Below, piece after piece: positions 28,048 to 39,074 of a stretch of DNA of 64,000 nucleotides. The stretch's first letter is position 1. Every line of letters starts with the position of its first letter. The notes below the pieces were generated by a model. It made no database searches. It was not told the origin of the DNA and saw nothing but the letters and a program-made list of their open reading frames with translations. Position numbers and translations under genes: made by a program. Origin of the DNA: Acetobacter ascendens (GTDB lineage Bacteria > Pseudomonadota > Alphaproteobacteria > Acetobacterales > Acetobacteraceae); assembly GCF_001766235.1 (NCBI RefSeq), contig NZ_CP015164.1:1887001-1951000 (forward strand), written 5' to 3'.

Positions 28048-28090
28048 CTCCTCCTTATGTGTCATCATAGCATGTACACATAAGGAGGAG
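28048..28090. promoter_or_regulatory. 15-bp perfect inverted repeat over the antitoxin ribosome binding site
   Basis: Arms CTCCTCCTTATGTGT (28048-28062) and ACACATAAGGAGGAG (28076-28090) are separated by 13 bp. On the minus strand the arm nearer the gene carries the AAGGAGGAG ribosome binding site of the antitoxin. It could serve as a Phd operator in DNA, or fold in the mRNA so that the ribosome binding site is paired. Confidence 0.75.
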
Positions 28091-28118
28091 GTAAAAAATT
28101 CCCGAGGCATATTCGATT

Positions 28119-28757
28119 TCAGAGATCCGTGGCTTCCGACAGAGCCAGAGCGTCCTCGACATCCACCCCAAGGTATCGAACCGTACTATCCAGTTTTGAA
28201 TGACCCAGCAGGATCTGCACGGCTCGGATATTACCGGTTCGTTTGTAAATCATGGCAACCTTAGTCCGGCGGAGCGAATGAGTTCCATATTCCCCGGGGA
28301 TAAGTCCCACCGCCTGAACCCATTGATCCAGAAGCCGGGCGTATTGCCTTGTGCTCAGATGAGCTTTGGCGCTTAGGCGACTTGGAAAAACATACTCATT
28401 CAGGCCACCACCGCGATGCTCCAGCCACGTCCGCACACTTTCGCGCGTTGTTTCCGTAATCTCAAACTGCACAGGTCGCCGGGTTTTCTGCTGGACGACC
28501 ATGGCCCGATGACGCACCTGACCGCTGGTAACGATGTCGCCGATACGAAGGCTGACAAGATCGCAGCCTCTGAGTTTACTATCGAGAGCAAGATCAAACA
28601 ACGCTCTGTCTCTGACACGCTGTTCGCTCCCGAGCCAGAACCGAATAGCCCAGACGTGCTTTTCTTTGAGTGCCCGCTTGGCGCCAACCATTTTTCCTAC
28701 ATTCCAGGGCACGGACGCCTTCAACGTAGGTGATGGAAAACGTGTTTTCTTCTCCAT
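28119..28757 (-). CDS. Short tyrosine recombinase
   Basis: 212 residues, catalytic domain only: R in DSKLRGCDLVSLR, HSLRRTKVAMIYKRTG, LLGHSKLDSTVRYLGV with the Tyr nucleophile. The usual N-terminal SAM-like binding domain is very short (the protein begins close to WNVGKMVGAKRALKEKHVWAIRFWL), as in a widespread group of small plasmid and island integrases. It may mobilise the adjacent toxin-antitoxin/Shango cassette (inference from position). Confidence 0.87.
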   Translation of the reverse strand: MEKKTRFPSPTLKASVPWNVGKMVGAKRALKEKHVWAIRFWLGSEQRVRDRALFDLALDSKLRGCDLVSLRIGDIVTSGQVRHRAMVVQQKTRRPVQFEITETTRESVRTWLEHRGGGLNEYVFPSRLSAKAHLSTRQYARLLDQWVQAVGLIPGEYGTHSLRRTKVAMIYKRTGNIRAVQILLGHSKLDSTVRYLGVDVEDALALSEATDL

Positions 28758-28970
28758 GATACTTTCTCCTGATCAACTGCAAATGCAGCAATCAGAAGTT
28801 TGGACGAGGATATCAGCGGATAACGAGGACTATTGCAGACCGTCCGCTTTCCGGAAACTTGAACGGCTCTGCTTATGACCGAGATGAGGGCGGAAGCTGC
28901 CTGTCTGCTTGGCGTGCGCCAACTCTCCTTCTCTGATGAGAAGGAGAACCAGTTCATCAGTCTACCCGTA

Positions 28971-29160
28971 TTAAACTTTCACCCAGAAGCGTCCTGTTGC
29001 TGACCGCCGTGACTCCCACCCTGCCTCCCTGAGGCTGTCGGGCAGGTCTTTTTCCAATATATCTGGAACGGCCTTCAAGATTTCGGCGATTGTCGTCCGG
29101 TCTCGCCCTGCAAGATAGGTCTCGAGACTCACAGCCGGTGGCAGTGCTGAGAAGGTAATC
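28971..29160 (-). pseudogene. C-terminal fragment of an unidentified protein
   Basis: A minus-strand frame ends at 28971 with protein-like sequence (SLETYLAGRDRTTIAEILKA, then VPDILEKDLPDSLREAGWES, ending RFWVKV). The sequence upstream of about 29160 belongs to an IS3-type element, so the 5' part of the gene is gone. The family is not recognised. Confidence 0.4.
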
Positions 29161-29434
29161 CCCCCATAAAAAGAGTGACTTTTGAATGAGAATTTTCTCA
29201 GCGTAAGAATTGAGGAGATTCTGATGAAGAGTGATCGCTTTACTGACGCCCAGATCATGGGTGTGATCCGCCAGGCTGAGGGCGGTGTCCCGGTTCCTGA
29301 CCTGTGCCGGGAGCATGGGATTAGCAACGCCACGTTTTACCGGTGGCGCGCGAAATATGGCGGCATGGATGCTTCGATGATCAGTCAGATGAAGGCTTTG
29401 GAAGAGGAGAACCGTCGGCTGAAGCGCATGTATG
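29161..29434 (+). mobile_element. IS3-family remnant (5' part only)
   Basis: A leader plus the start of an IS3-type orfA: MKSDRFTDAQIMGVIRQAEG from the ATG at 29224, with VPVPDLCREHGISNATFYRWRAKYGGMDASM and LEEENRRLKRMY. The frame is cut at 29434 by the IS66 element, and no orfB follows. The left boundary (about 29161, near CCCCCCATAAAAAG) is approximate. Confidence 0.75.
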
Positions 29435-29461
29435 GTAACGGGCCGTTCTGGGCCGCCTTGA

Positions 29462-31072
29462 TTATGCGACCTGTCTGTGCGGTGTATTCAGGGGTTGCCA
29501 ATTCCATGGCAATAGTTCGTGGAGCCGATTGATCTTGTGCTCGTTGATACGGGCCAGGACGTCGGCGAGGTAATCGTGCGGGTTGATGCCTGAGAGTTTT
29601 GCGCTTTCGATAAGCGTCATGGCATCAGCGATGTTGTCGCCCCCGGCGTCTGAACCGGCAAACAGATAGTTTTTCCGCCCGACGCATACCGGTCGTATGG
29701 CCCGCTCGGCAGGATTGTTGTCGATGGCAACACGACCATCTTCGAGGAAGAGGGTAAAGGCTGCCCACCGGTTGAGCGCATAACGGATTGCTTTTGCCAG
29801 TTCCCCCTTGCCTGGGATACGGGCGAGCTGTGTTTCGCACCATGCGTGGAATGCTGTGACACGAGGGCGGCTTTTTTCCTGTCGGACAGCCAGACGATAC
29901 GGAGCAGGAGACCCGGTGAGCTGCCGCTCGATATCGTAGAGTTCCCCGATCTGCTCGAGTGCTTCCCTTACGATTGTCGAATCACTGCCCTTCCAGACAT
30001 CATGGAAGGCCCTGCGGAGATGAGCCCAGCAGGCCGCTTCGCGCACATGCACGGTTCCCGTTGCATCGGGTTTATACAGATCCCTGAACCCCGCGTAGGC
30101 GTCAGCCTGCAGAATGCCCCGGAACTGTGCCAGATGGGTCTGGGGATTGATCCCCTTGCGATCGGGAGAGAACCAGTAGGCCACGGCGGGCGGATCACTC
30201 CCGCCCCAGGGGCGGGGATCGCGCAGATAGGTCCAGATCCGCCCTTCCTTCACACCACGTGGTTTCCCAGCCTGACGCAGGCGAGGATCAAGAACCTGGA
30301 TGGGTGTATCATCGGCATGCAGCAGGTCTGCCTTTACGACATCCTGACGGATCAGATCTGTGAGAGGACGCAGAACGGCAACGGCCTGACCACACCAGTC
30401 GATCAGGGTTGAACGGGGAATGTCCACACCCTGACGGGAAAAGATCTCATTCTGACGATAAAGCGGAATGTGATCATCGAATTTTGAGACCAGGATATGG
30501 GCCAGCAGCCCGGGGCCAGCCATGCCCCGTGGGACAGGGCGCGACGGTGCTTCAGGCTGTACCATTGTTTCGCAATGACGGCAGGATTTCTTCAGCCGTG
30601 CCGTTTCGACAACTTTCAGTTTTGCCGCAATAAAGTCCAGTATTTCGGTGACATCTTCGCCAACGAGGCGTAGGGGACCGCCACAGGCGGGACAGGCCTC
30701 GCCCGGGTCGAGAACAATACGCTCCCGTGGTGTCGTGTCGGAAACCTTTGGTTTGCCGCGCCATCTGGGGGAAGAGACCACACCATCGCTGTCATCGTGC
30801 TCCCTGATGTCAGGAGAAGGATCGGCTGCCGCGATGGCGATTTTCACATCTTCAAGAAGCAGTTCGAGCTGTTCAATCTCACGGTCTATCTTTTCTGAAC
30901 TGGCCCCGAATTTCTGTTTCTGAAGACGCGCGATCCGGATTTTGAGAGACTGGACAAGAGCTTCATACGCACGGGCTGAAGCGGAAAGCCGAGCCACTTC
31001 AGTCTGCAGGGAAACAATCATTTCCCTCAGGATATCTGGATCATCAGGCAGGACCGCGGGCGCATGCGTCAT
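29462..31072 (-). CDS. tnpC: IS66-family transposase TnpC
   Basis: 536 residues: N-terminal leucine-zipper-like coiled coil, zinc-finger-like CPACGGPLRL and CRHCETM, and the DDE_Tnp_IS66 core with DLLHADDTPIQVLDP, ILQADAYAGFRDLY, and CWAHLRRAFHDVW, ending VAIDNNPAERAIRPVCVGRKNYLFAGSDAGG. The length is normal and the frame intact. Confidence 0.95.
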   Translation of the reverse strand: MTHAPAVLPDDPDILREMIVSLQTEVARLSASARAYEALVQSLKIRIARLQKQKFGASSEKIDREIEQLELLLEDVKIAIAAADPSPDIREHDDSDGVVSSPRWRGKPKVSDTTPRERIVLDPGEACPACGGPLRLVGEDVTEILDFIAAKLKVVETARLKKSCRHCETMVQPEAPSRPVPRGMAGPGLLAHILVSKFDDHIPLYRQNEIFSRQGVDIPRSTLIDWCGQAVAVLRPLTDLIRQDVVKADLLHADDTPIQVLDPRLRQAGKPRGVKEGRIWTYLRDPRPWGGSDPPAVAYWFSPDRKGINPQTHLAQFRGILQADAYAGFRDLYKPDATGTVHVREAACWAHLRRAFHDVWKGSDSTIVREALEQIGELYDIERQLTGSPAPYRLAVRQEKSRPRVTAFHAWCETQLARIPGKGELAKAIRYALNRWAAFTLFLEDGRVAIDNNPAERAIRPVCVGRKNYLFAGSDAGGDNIADAMTLIESAKLSGINPHDYLADVLARINEHKINRLHELLPWNWQPLNTPHRQVA

Positions 31073-31135
31073 TATGAAAAAATAGCAGAAAACCCAATAA
31101 AAGACAAAAGGTTCTGCACGATCACGCCATAAAAA

Positions 31136-31483
31136 TCAGGCCACGCGAGACGGTGGCGCAGACCAGGAAGGTCGTCTCCACTCCATGCCTTCCCACAGCA
31201 TGGCCATCTGTGCGGCTGTCAGGCGTGCAACGCCATCTGCCGGCGAGGGCCATGGAAAACGTCCCTTCTCAAGCACCTTGTAATAAAGACAGAACCCCTG
31301 ACCGTCCCACATCAGAAGCTTGATCCTGTCCCCACGGCGACCACGAAAGGCAAAGAGCGCTCCCGATGTCGGGTTCTGACGCAGCACGTCCTGTGCCAGT
31401 GCAGCCAGACCCGATATCCCCTTGCGCATATCCGTAACCCCGCAGGCCAGATAGACGCGCACACCGTTGCCCACGCCAATCAT
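31136..31483 (-). CDS. tnpB: IS66 accessory protein TnpB
   Basis: 115 residues, IS66 Orf2 family: VYLACGVTDMRKGISGLAAL, then GALFAFRGRRGDRIKLLMWD and GFCLYYKVLEKGRFPWP. It overlaps tnpA by 4 bp. It is required for transposition in characterised IS66 elements, but its mechanism is unclear. Confidence 0.95.
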   Translation of the reverse strand: MIGVGNGVRVYLACGVTDMRKGISGLAALAQDVLRQNPTSGALFAFRGRRGDRIKLLMWDGQGFCLYYKVLEKGRFPWPSPADGVARLTAAQMAMLWEGMEWRRPSWSAPPSRVA

Positions 31484-31839
31484 GCTGTCTCGGCAATCCG
31501 GATGATCTTCGCCAGAAACTCTTCTGCAGGATGTCCCGTCACCTTGATACTGCGGCCATTACGCAGCATAATGGCCAGCCCTTCATTATCATCGCCAGAG
31601 ACCAGAGCAGGTGTCTTCACTGCAGCGACAGGAACAAACGTCACAGACTGATCCGGGGAAGACAGTCTTTGGCGGAAAGACGTCCGCCATTGGTAAAGAT
31701 GTTGACGGGTCAGGTCATGCCGACGGGCCACATCCGATACACTTGCCCCGTCCACACCAACTTCAGCCAGTATCGCAAGCTTGCGTTCATCCGACCAGCG
31801 GCGACGGCGTTCAACGCCAATCAGGATTTCTTGAGCCAT
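31480..31839 (-). CDS. tnpA: IS66 accessory protein TnpA
   Basis: 119 residues with an N-terminal helix-turn-helix (RRRWSDERKLAILAEVGVDG, then VARRHDLTRQHLYQWRTSFR), probably DNA-binding. It is the first gene of the IS66 operon. Confidence 0.9.
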   Translation of the reverse strand: MAQEILIGVERRRRWSDERKLAILAEVGVDGASVSDVARRHDLTRQHLYQWRTSFRQRLSSPDQSVTFVPVAAVKTPALVSGDDNEGLAIMLRNGRSIKVTGHPAEEFLAKIIRIAETA

Positions 31840-31936
31840 AGCTACCTCCCAAACAACGTCAATAACGACGTCGTTAACGACGGTAACTTACCACTCACAA
31901 TCCTCACTCATAAGGCGGTCTCAAGCGGCCGCTTAC

Positions 31937-32147
31937 GATCATCCGGCGGTCAGAGACAGCAAAAGGGTTTGAAATCCTGCCGCGTCGGTGGGTTGTGGAA
32001 CGGACCTTCGGTTGGATGATCCGCTGGCGTCGCCTTGTGAAGGACTACGAACAGCGGATCGACGTCGCAGAGGCCATGATCCACATCGCCATGGGAAGCC
32101 TCATGCTACGCCGAAACGCTCATCCGTGAATTTCCAAAAGGGCTCTA
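31937..32147 (+). mobile_element. IS5-family remnant (3' part only)
   Basis: Open frame 31938-32129 encodes the C-terminal 63 residues of an IS5-family transposase ([20 protein letters not shown], then [20 protein letters not shown]). It is similar to, but clearly distinct from, the one at 4960-5790. Its 5' part is missing, replaced by the IS66 right end. The remnant end (GGGCTC) was then the target of the next IS5 element. Confidence 0.8.
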
Positions 32148-32990
32148 GGGCCTGTTAGATCTTGAATTTCTTCCCATATTGTAGGGATGGAAGAAGGAGA
32201 CAGAACAGGCACCTTTACGGACGAGACATGGGCGATCTGGGAACCTCTGATTGAGGCGGTTCGCCCAAGGGGCAAGACGCCGCCACATGATCTGCGGCGT
32301 ACGATAGCAGCAATTTTCTGGCGTCATGAGAATGGCGCGAAATGGCGGAGCATCCCCGCTGAACTGGGTCCATGGTGGCGAGCGGCGCAGCTTTTCATCC
32401 GCTGGGCGAAGCTGGGTGTGTGGGAACGCCTGCTCGCACTGGTTCAGGAACAACAGGGAGTAGCACTCGGCATGACTTTTCTGGATGGCACGAATATCAG
32501 AGCTCACCACAAGGCGGCGGGAGCCCCAAAAAAGGGGGCTCTTTTGAAGAGCGAGACCATCGTGAAGCACTTGGCCGCTCTCGCGGCGGCTATGGCACAA
32601 AAGTCTGCGTGATAGCAGACGGGCATGGAAAGGCTGTTGGTTTTGCCCTGGCGCCCGGCCAGGCCCATGAACTGCCGCTGGCTCCAGATATGCTCGATAG
32701 CCTTCCCGCCATTCCTTTGTGGGTGGTGGCGGACAAGGGCTATGCCTCGGACGCCTTCCGTGAACGTATCTGGGACATGGGAGCCCGACCGGCCATTCCC
32801 GCAAAACGACGCGATGCGCCGGTTGCCTGCCCCAGATGGGTCTATCGGTGTCGGCACCTGGTCGAGAACCTCTGGGCCCGTCTCAAGGAGTGGCGTGCTG
32901 TTGCAACCAGATACGAGAAAACCGCAGCGTCGTTCCTGGCCGTCATACACATCGCTGCAGCCGCAGACTGGATCAAGTGCTAACAGGCCC
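32148..32990 (+). mobile_element. IS5-family (IS427-like) insertion sequence
   Basis: An 843-bp element with inverted ends GGGCCTGTTAG and CTAACAGGCCC, flanked by TA on both sides (32146-32147 and 32991-32992), the 2-bp duplication typical of the IS427 group. The transposase is split in two frames. Confidence 0.87.
32187..32983 (+). CDS. IS5-family transposase made by programmed -1 frameshift
   Basis: The first frame (32187-32612) encodes the N-terminal half (FTDETWAIWEPLIEAVRP, GAKWRSIPAELGPWWRAAQL, and the first Asp in MTFLDGTNIRAHHKAAG). The second frame, -1 relative, continues to 32983 with GYGTKVCVIADGHGKAVGF, VVADKGYASDAFRERI (second Asp) and a C-terminal CRHLVENLWARLKEWRAVATR with the Glu. 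The frames meet at A AAA AAG (32528-32534), a classical -1 slippery heptamer in the correct phase. The full-length product is thus expected by frameshifting; this is not a mutation. Confidence 0.85.
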
Positions 32991-32997
32991 TAGCCCT

Positions 32998-35161
<2,164 letters not shown>

Positions 35162-35201
35162 TAATATATTTCGGATTCGAATCATAATGTAGGAAAGCAT
35201 T

Positions 35202-36659
35202 ATGGGTGGAACACATCATGCAACACATGATAATCGTTTAACAAACGAAGATTTAGCGCCATCTGCCACGCGCACATGGCGATGGAAAGATTATCTGTTT
35301 TTATGGATGTCGGACATTCATAGTGTAGCAGGATACATCACCGTTGGTAGCCTCTTCACGCTAGGACTCCCGCTATACGATGTATTTGCAGCCTTACTTT
35401 TTGCTATTCTGCTCGTACAATTGGCTTGCAACCTCATGGCTGTTCCAAGCTTTAAAACAGGTGCTCCTTTCCCTGTTATCGCACGCATGACCTTTGGCGT
35501 GTACGGTGCCATTATTCCAGCGCTCATACGTGGTATTATAGCTGTTGGGTGGTATGGCATTCAAACATGGTTAGCATCGAACGCTTTAGTTATTCTTGTT
35601 TTGAAAATCTGGCCTGTTCTGGAACCTTGAGCTAATGCTACACAACATGGTTTGCTCGGATTATCCTATGTGGGGTGGTTTGCTTTTCTTACTGTATGGA
35701 GCTTACAAACTCTTGTGTTCTGGAATGGAATGGACGCTATACGTCATTTTATAGATTGGGCAGGCCCCGTTATTTATGGCCTGATGATTCTGTTAGACAT
35801 TTGGCTGCTTTCTAAAACTGGCTGGCGTCTTTCTTTCCAATTTTTTGCCCCTCATCAGTTTGTTAGCCTTATTGCTCATATTTTCGGCATTATTAATGCT
35901 ATGGCCTTAATACTCGCTTTTTTTGCCCCTATTATTTTAAACTTTGGGGATTTTTCACGCTATGGCACCAGTATGCAGTCAATAAATCGTGGGAATTTTT
36001 GGGGATTACCTTTTAATTTTCTTGCCTTCTCACTTCTTACACTCATTACCATAACACTTACACTTCCCGTGTTTGGGCATATGATTTTTGACCCCGTAGA
36101 AACGGCCGTAAAAACAACAAGCCTAGGAACAGCCATTATCGGTGTAATAACTATTGATGCCGCTACTATTGGCATCAATATTTCAGCTAACTTTGTATCT
36201 GCGGCTTTTGATTTTTCTAATATGGCACCTCACCTTCTTACCTGGCGCAAAGGCGGACTTATTGCTGCGGTAGGTGCTATTTTGTTCACACCATGGAACT
36301 TATACGCAAGGCCAGAACTCATTCATCTAACACTTGATGTTTTAGGGACGTTCATTACGCCCCTTATTGGTATTATTTTAAGTGATTACTATATTATAAA
36401 AAAACAATACGTCATCACGGATACTTTGTATTCATCAGACCAAAAAAATATTTACTGGTACAAATCAGGATTTAATCCTATTGCTTTGTTCTCACTTTTT
36501 ATTAGCACAGGCTGTGGCGCTCTTTTTATTTTCTTCCCCGCCTTGGCAAGCATGAGAAATTTTTCATGCCTTTTTGGCTTTGCTATTGGCATGCTCTCAC
36601 AAACATTACTCAGCTCTCTTCTTCCCCATCAATACAAATTGAGGCAACCAACTGCATAA
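35202..36659 (+). pseudogene. NCS1-family nucleobase/hydantoin permease with a premature TGA
   Basis: Reads in one frame from the ATG at 35202 to 36659, interrupted by a single TGA at 35628-35630 (after KIWPVLEP). The part before contains RTWRWKDYLFLWMSDIHSVA and ALIRGIIAVGWYGIQTWLAS, and the part after contains VFWNGMDAIRHFIDWAGPVI, FGDFSRYGTSMQSINRGNFWG and ITIDAATIGINISANFVSAAFD: a complete NCS1 symporter of about 12 helices if the stop is ignored. A TGG (Trp) to TGA change would explain it. The 3' end overlaps the convergent regulator gene by 50 bp. Confidence 0.85.
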
Positions 36660-37260
36660 TCGTTTCCGTGCCCGTTTCAAAATCGCATTTTGTTAGGCGT
36701 TTCTGTCCTAAAACTGCAGCGAATTGCACCTGCATATCAGCATAAGATTGTGTCATTGCCCAAAGCATGAACATAAAATGAAAGGGATCTATCTTCTTGA
36801 TAAGTCCCTTCTCATGCCATGCAGCAAATATTACCGCCAAATCCTCTACATGGGGTTTAAGCGTTTCCTGTAAGAAAGACTGGATCTGCTCACCCCCGGC
36901 TAAAAGCTCATGCATAAAAAGACGAGAAGCTTCTGGACGCTGACGCGAAAATAACATTTTATCTTGAATGTAGCTCTGCAAACCTTCTCGCGGATTCATA
37001 TCTGCAGAGAGATGAAAATTGGCATCTCCCAGCCAATTTTCTAAAAATCGTTCTAAAGTAGCCTGATAAAGTGTCTCTTTTGTATTGAAATAATAAAGGA
37101 CATTTGCCTTTGGCAGCGCACACGCCTTGGCTATATCATCTATACGTGTGCCGCTTAGGCCATGAACCGCAAACACTTTTTCTGCCGCATCCAATATCTG
37201 GCTAGTATTCTGCTTACGAGGATTGCCAACAGACTGCTCGGTATTACCGTTTTTGCGCAT
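36610..37260 (-). CDS. TetR-family regulator, RutR-like
   Basis: 216 residues: helix-turn-helix at about 15-65 (SQILDAAEKVFAVHGLSGTR, then IDDIAKACALPKANVLYYFNTKETLYQ) and a ligand domain with FSRQRPEASRLFMHELLAGG and DPFHFMFMLWAMTQSYADMQVQ, strongly resembling RutR, which senses uracil/thymine. It is likely the regulator of the adjacent hydantoinase/permease pair. Its 3' end lies inside the permease gene on the other strand. Confidence 0.82.
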   Translation of the reverse strand: MRKNGNTEQSVGNPRKQNTSQILDAAEKVFAVHGLSGTRIDDIAKACALPKANVLYYFNTKETLYQATLERFLENWLGDANFHLSADMNPREGLQSYIQDKMLFSRQRPEASRLFMHELLAGGEQIQSFLQETLKPHVEDLAVIFAAWHEKGLIKKIDPFHFMFMLWAMTQSYADMQVQFAAVLGQKRLTKCDFETGTETIMQLVASICIDGEEES

Positions 37261-37529
37261 AATTACAGAAATCTCTGATTAGAATTTCATATGCGCTTAC
37301 TAAATTAAACCGGAGGCGGAAAGTCCTTATTATAGGCATCACCATTTCTCCCTCCTACCATTAGCACATAAATCTATCCCGACGATTCCGAACTTTGTTG
37401 GATTGCGCAATGGGCAGCAGGCATGGAGTGGAAAGCCATGCATGCCTCCGATACGAAACAGCACTACAAAATACTGTAACTCTACAGCTTAATGGTGAAA
37501 CTGACTTAATTTTAGGGGAAATTATATTC

Positions 37530-37620
37530 TGGCGGAGAGAGAGGGATTCGAACCCTCGGTACGCTATTAACGTACACACGCTTTCCAAGCGTGCGCCTTA
37601 AGCCACTCGGCCATCTCTCC
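37530..37620 (-). tRNA. tRNA-Ser (anticodon GGA)
   Basis: Class II tRNA on the minus strand: acceptor GGAGAGA pairs with TCTCTCC, anticodon loop TTGGAAA between CACGC and GCGTG gives GGA, a long variable arm, T-loop GGTTCGAATCC, and CCA encoded at the 3' end (37532-37530). Confidence 0.96.
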
Positions 37621-37691
37621 GACGCGAGAGAGGTAATAGCAAAATTTTCGGAACAGGCAAGACCTAAAGAAGAAAAAATAAAGTTTTTATC

Positions 37692-38333
37692 TCAACCAAC
37701 GGCTGGAGTGCGCGCATTATGGATAAAACGGGCAATTGCATCCGGGTTCTTAATACCTGGCGCACTTTCAACCCCAGATGAAACATCAACCGCAGGTGCT
37801 CCAGCTATTGCAACGGCTTGCCCTACGTTTTCAGGGTTTAAGCCTCCTGCCAGCATCCACGAATAAGCAGGTTTCCAGCCATGCAGTAGGTCCCAGTTCA
37901 ACCGCTGCGCATTGCCACCTGGGCGTGTTGCATCTGTTGGAGGCTTAGGCTCGATCAAAAGCCGTTCCACCATGCATTGTTGTGGTAAATCAGCCTGTGA
38001 TGCAACCGGTATGGATAACCAAACGGGCAGCCCGAACTTGGCTTGTATCTGCAAGGCACGTTCGGGCGTTGTATAAAGCTGCAAGATATCCAGTTCTACC
38101 TGACCCAACACACGCCCCAAAGCCACATCGTCAGGGCGGACAAAGAGCCCAACCTTCTTGATGCTGTCTGGAACCCGAGCGGCCAAAGCCTTTGCCTGCA
38201 ATGCACTTATATAGCGGGGAGAGCGCTCAAAAAAAACAAAGCCGACCCAATCTGCGCCATATTCCACACAAGCTTCAAGCCCGGCTTCTTCTGTAATGCC
38301 GCAGATTTTTACGCCCGTCCGAACGCTGCTCAT
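37692..38333 (-). CDS. trpF: Phosphoribosylanthranilate isomerase TrpF
   Basis: 213 residues from the ATG at 38333 (an ATG four codons upstream is possible). TIM-barrel with VKICGITEEAGLEACVEYGA (catalytic Cys), ADWVGFVFFERSPRYIS, and AGGLNPENVGQAVAIAGAPAVDVSSGVE with the Asp and phosphate site. Tryptophan biosynthesis step between TrpD and TrpC. It is next to pyrF on the same strand. Confidence 0.95.
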   Translation of the reverse strand: MSSVRTGVKICGITEEAGLEACVEYGADWVGFVFFERSPRYISALQAKALAARVPDSIKKVGLFVRPDDVALGRVLGQVELDILQLYTTPERALQIQAKFGLPVWLSIPVASQADLPQQCMVERLLIEPKPPTDATRPGGNAQRLNWDLLHGWKPAYSWMLAGGLNPENVGQAVAIAGAPAVDVSSGVESAPGIKNPDAIARFIHNARTPAVG

Positions 38334-38360
38334 AACCCACCCCATCTATACGCAGCAGAT

Positions 38361-39074
38361 TTATGCTGCCAGTTCCGCAGCAATGGCAGCAGCAGCAGCA
38401 GCAGGATCTGCGGCCTGTGTTATAGGCCTTCCTACTACAATCCAGTCTGCTCCAGCGGCACGTGCTTCCGCAGGTGTCATAACGCGTTTCTGGTCACCCT
38501 TAGCTGCTCCCGCTGGCCGAATACCAGGCGTTACCAGCACTGGCTTATCTCCCAAAGCCTCGCGGAGTGCCTTGAGTTCATGAGCAGAGCAGATCAATCC
38601 ATCCATCCCGGACTTCATTGCCAGATCCGCCAAACGCAAAACCTGCGTGCGCGTATCATCCGGCACACCCACTTCTGCCAAAGCATGGTTATCCATACTT
38701 GTCAGCACTGTTACAGCCAGTAGCAATGGACGCTCTCCTTCTGGAAAAGCTTCATCACATGCTTTGCGCGCAGCTTTCATCATTTCTGCACCGCCAACAG
38801 CATGAAGCGTCAGCATACGAGGGCGCAAATGGGAAAGCGCTTTTACGGCTGCCCCAACAGTATTGGGAATATCGTGCAGCTTAAGGTCCAGAAATAAAGG
38901 CCTTTGCCCGGCTACATCCGCAACAGCCTGAAAGCCTGCTGCATAAGCAAACTCCATACCAAGCTTGATAACGCCCGCAACGCCTTCCACCGCGTGCGCC
39001 CATGCTTTGGCCTGCGCCGGATCCTGCGTATCCAGCGCCACAATCAAACCTGTTTGTCTTGCTGTATCAGACAT
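38361..39074 (-). CDS. pyrF: Orotidine 5'-phosphate decarboxylase PyrF
   Basis: 237 residues from the ATG at 39074, which overlaps the lapA stop and has a GGAG 10 nt upstream. LIVALDTQDPAQAKA, then FLDLKLHDIPNTVGAA (the catalytic D-K-x-x-D-I), TPGIRP and ADWIVVGRPITQA are the family motifs. UMP synthesis. Confidence 0.95.
   Translation of the reverse strand: MSDTARQTGLIVALDTQDPAQAKAWAHAVEGVAGVIKLGMEFAYAAGFQAVADVAGQRPLFLDLKLHDIPNTVGAAVKALSHLRPRMLTLHAVGGAEMMKAARKACDEAFPEGERPLLLAVTVLTSMDNHALAEVGVPDDTRTQVLRLADLAMKSGMDGLICSAHELKALREALGDKPVLVTPGIRPAGAAKGDQKRVMTPAEARAAGADWIVVGRPITQAADPAAAAAAIAAELAA

Larger units (their letters stand above)
29435..31936 (-). mobile_element. IS66-family insertion sequence
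   Basis: A 2502-bp element with tnpA, tnpB and tnpC on the minus strand. Its ends are imperfect inverted repeats: GTAACGGGCCGTTCTGGGCC (left) and, read inward from the right, GTAAGCGGCCGCTTGAGACC. IS66 elements make 8-bp target duplications, but the flanks here differ (CATGTATG left, GATCATCC right), and each flank is a different broken IS. Confidence 0.9.

Noticed and set aside
35628-35630. TGA read as selenocysteine or by readthrough in the NCS1 permease
   Set aside because: There is no selenocysteine insertion-like structure evident after the codon and no precedent in this transporter family. A nonsense mutation or base error is simpler.
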